Shown here: positions 3,835 to 5,534 of the stretch, in pieces | How positions within the stretch are numbered: the stretch's first letter is position 1 | Layout: each line of letters opens with the position of its first letter | Assembly: GCA_018812465.1 (NCBI GenBank) | Contig: JAHJCS010000104.1 | Span: forward strand, 1 to 5,534 | Length of the DNA: 5,534 nucleotides | Direction of reading: 5' to 3' | Source: Nanobdellota archaeon | GTDB lineage: Archaea > Nanobdellota > Nanobdellia > Woesearchaeales > UBA12501 | Made by a program: the position numbers and the translations under genes | The notes under the pieces: generated by a model | Databases searched by the model: none | Told to the model about the DNA's origin: nothing | The model's input: the letters and a program-made list of their open reading frames with translations, nothing else

Positions 3835-5307
3835 ATGAGGAATACACTGATATTTATTGTTTTTATGATTCTAATGGTGCTGCCTTGTGCAGCTGAAAGC
3901 ATGCCTCAGAACCTGGGCAATCTTGTGCAGTTCAAGATGGATGGAGACACATTAAACCAGGCAGCACTTGTCATTCCTGCTTCTCCATGGGATACTCCTA
4001 CAATCATCAGTACACACTCAGGCGAAGGCAACGCATGCACAACAGGTCCAGGATGCTGGAGCAGGTTTCTTGACCAGGGAACTTTTGTGTTTGATGTTAC
4101 TAAAGATGAGGTATCTATTGGTACAATTACATTAAATGGTTATTGGTTTGCCACAACAAAAAATGCTCCTACTGCTATTTTCAATCATGATGCTGATATC
4201 CACACAATGCAGATGTGGGGAGATTTCAATGTCAATGTGAATTATGATGGAGAGATTCTTCAGGGAGATTTCATGGGTATAATGGAGTATTGGAACCCGG
4301 TTGTCAGCCCAGGCTATCAGGTCCTGGATCTCCTTGATGTGAATGATGTGCTCCCATATGATGTTCTCAGGTTCAGTATAAACATGACAAGAGGGCTTCC
4401 AGGAAATGAGATAATAGTTACAGACAAGAAGGAGATAGGCCTTGACAATCTTGTTGAAGACTCTGAGAATATAGTCCAGATCTCAAAGAATGGAGAGGAC
4501 TGGGGCACAATGATATTCAGCAATCATGCAGATGCATTTGATGAGCTCATAGGAAAGCCTGGATACAAAAACCAGTCAACTTATATAACTCAGATTAGGA
4601 TGGAGAACCTGACTGATTACTGGATTGTTGAGGGCTGGGCAAAGACTTTCTTTGTAGATGCAACCCAGAAATACAGGACTGTGATGACAGCAGGAATGGT
4701 CGTTGAACAGGGAAAGACAGGAATAGTTGATAATGATGGTGATGAAGTGTACTCAAATACAGACTGCAATGATGATGATGATTCAGTATGGGTATTGATA
4801 ACAGGGTATATTGACTCAGATGAGGATACCTATACTTCAGGCAGCGGTGTAGAATTATGCACTGACGGAAATCTGCCTTATCCTTATCTTGAAGTCCAGA
4901 CACAGAATGATTGCGATGATGAAGACAGTGAAATCAACCCAAGTGCAGATGAAGTCTGCGGCAACTCTGTTGATGAGGACTGCAGTGGAAGCATTGATAA
5001 TGGCTGCGGCTCTGTAAATGGAATAGTATACAGGACTGACACATGGAACATAGTATCTGGAATCCAAGTGTATTTAACAGATGTTGATACAGAAGATACT
5101 TTCTCTACTACCTCAGGAGAATCAGGTGAATTTAGCTTTATTCTGCCTGTAGGAGTCTATGAACTTGATGCAGCAGGAGAATGTTATAGTTATCCTCCAG
5201 TCCCTCCGTTTGACCTTCTGGAGCTGCCTTGGATCTCAGTGACAGATGGAGGAGTAAATAGCAATAACTATGCATATGTTGATTACACATGCGGTGTACC
5301 TGAATAA
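3835..5307 (+). CDS. Secreted protein with MopE-type metal-binding motifs and C-terminal beta-sandwich
   Basis: The 490-residue product begins with a typical signal peptide (MRNT, then a hydrophobic run to about residue 17), with likely cleavage after CAA near residue 20. Residues about 25-295 are beta-rich and unrecognised; they include Asn sequons NMT (183), NQS (246) and NLT (258) that could be glycosylated. Residues about 299-391 carry Asp/Cys-rich units: DNDGDE with TDCNDDDDSV (299-318), DSDEDTY (327-333), then QNDCDDEDSEINPSADEVC and DEDCSGSIDNGC. The last two match the putative metal-binding motif of MopE-like surface proteins, probably binding calcium or another metal outside the cell. 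Residues 393 to about 450 (GSVNGIVY to YELDAAGEC) resemble a carboxypeptidase-regulatory-like beta-sandwich. No C-terminal membrane anchor is seen, so it is secreted or held by other surface proteins. A GTG at 3829 is a poorer start. The next secreted gene follows after 11 bases. Confidence 0.85.
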   Translation: MRNTLIFIVFMILMVLPCAAESMPQNLGNLVQFKMDGDTLNQAALVIPASPWDTPTIISTHSGEGNACTTGPGCWSRFLDQGTFVFDVTKDEVSIGTITLNGYWFATTKNAPTAIFNHDADIHTMQMWGDFNVNVNYDGEILQGDFMGIMEYWNPVVSPGYQVLDLLDVNDVLPYDVLRFSINMTRGLPGNEIIVTDKKEIGLDNLVEDSENIVQISKNGEDWGTMIFSNHADAFDELIGKPGYKNQSTYITQIRMENLTDYWIVEGWAKTFFVDATQKYRTVMTAGMVVEQGKTGIVDNDGDEVYSNTDCNDDDDSVWVLITGYIDSDEDTYTSGSGVELCTDGNLPYPYLEVQTQNDCDDEDSEINPSADEVCGNSVDEDCSGSIDNGCGSVNGIVYRTDTWNIVSGIQVYLTDVDTEDTFSTTSGESGEFSFILPVGVYELDAAGECYSYPPVPPFDLLELPWISVTDGGVNSNNYAYVDYTCGVPE

Positions 5308-5318
5308 AGAGGTGTAAA

Positions 5319-5534
5319 ATGAGGAAAGAAAGAATTATCATAATGGCTTTGGTGATGCTCTTGGTGCTTGCGCCAAGCGCTCTTGCATGGACAGTCTAAG
5401 GAACAGTGTATTTCACAGTGAACTCTACAGCAGTGGCTGCAGGAGGAGTGCCTGTTAACCTGACTGAAGCAGACAGCACATTTATTGCCCAGACAACAAC
5501 AGCTGCTGATGGAACATATTCTTTTACTACTGCA
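5319..5534 (+). pseudogene. Second secreted beta-sandwich protein, interrupted by in-frame TAA (partial at window end)
   Basis: The ATG at 5319 follows GAGGTG (5309-5314) by four bases and opens MRKERIIIMALVMLLVLAPSALAWTV, a complete signal peptide with an ALA cleavage site at residues 21-23. Codon 27 (5397-5399) is TAA. The same frame then stays open for 45 codons to the window end and reads GTVYF, GGVPVNLTEADSTF and ADGTYSF, a carboxypeptidase-regulatory-like or Cna-B-like beta-sandwich. This resembles the C-terminal domain of the preceding gene. Intact ribosome binding site and signal peptide argue that the gene was recently functional or that the stop is a base error or variant. TAA ends four other genes here, so it is not reassigned. 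A restart at GTG 5406 would lack a signal peptide. The gene probably forms an operon with the one before it. Confidence 0.65.

Noticed and set aside
3889..3900. Lipoprotein-type cysteine in the signal peptide (LPCAAES)
   Set aside because: Pro before Cys does not fit a lipobox, and a normal cleavage site follows directly.
4595..4903. Minus-strand open frame rich in His/Ser/Leu opposite the secreted protein
   Set aside because: Its His runs are the antisense of Asp GAT codons in the metal-binding region.
5397..5399. Genetic code change making TAA a sense codon
   Set aside because: TAA properly ends rps6e, the kinase, the NYN gene and the first secreted protein in the same window.

Overview
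The window looks like a piece of an archaeal chromosome. It carries an archaeal/eukaryotic-type ribosomal protein eS6, TATA boxes with purine-rich upstream (BRE-like) elements, T-rich terminators, strong GGAGG/GAGGTG ribosome binding sites and one apparently leaderless gene. The gene mix (eS6 with a long charged tail, small redox proteins, NYN nuclease, secreted protein with MopE-type Asp/Cys metal-binding motifs) suggests a DPANN-type archaeon, perhaps in the Woesearchaeota/Pacearchaeota range. That placement is inference from gene character; no rRNA is present.

Layout. Positions 1-29 hold the first nine codons of a leftward gene that runs off the window. Positions 30-617 have no protein gene but are rich in inverted repeats: a 13-bp perfect repeat (147-218), an 11-bp perfect repeat enclosing an ordered stack of smaller helices (223-311) followed by a T-tract, and a GC-richer multi-helix block (337-461). 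I read these as one or two structured RNAs of unknown family, probably on the + strand. Next comes rps6e (618-1286, +) with its own promoter and a T-rich terminator. It converges on a leftward standalone acetylglutamate-kinase-type gene (1338-2258).

A compact leftward operon follows (3661 down to 2334): NYN/LabA-type nuclease, thioredoxin, flavodoxin-family protein. Spacing is very tight: the thioredoxin ribosome binding site sits on the nuclease stop codon, and the thioredoxin stop overlaps the flavodoxin start as ATGA. A small hairpin at 2294-2312 lies where this operon ends and the kinase promoter begins.

A divergent intergenic stretch (3662-3834) separates this from a rightward pair of secreted-protein genes. 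The first (3835-5307) has a signal peptide, a long unrecognised beta-rich region, MopE-type metal-binding motifs and a C-terminal carboxypeptidase-regulatory-like beta-sandwich. The second (5319 to the window end) starts 11 bases later with its own signal peptide and a similar beta-sandwich, but is interrupted by an in-frame TAA at codon 27, just after the predicted cleavage site.

The points most worth following are the interrupted second secreted gene, the structured non-coding block upstream of rps6e, the orphan kinase-only relative of bifunctional NAGS/NAGK enzymes, and the nuclease-thioredoxin-flavodoxin operon.
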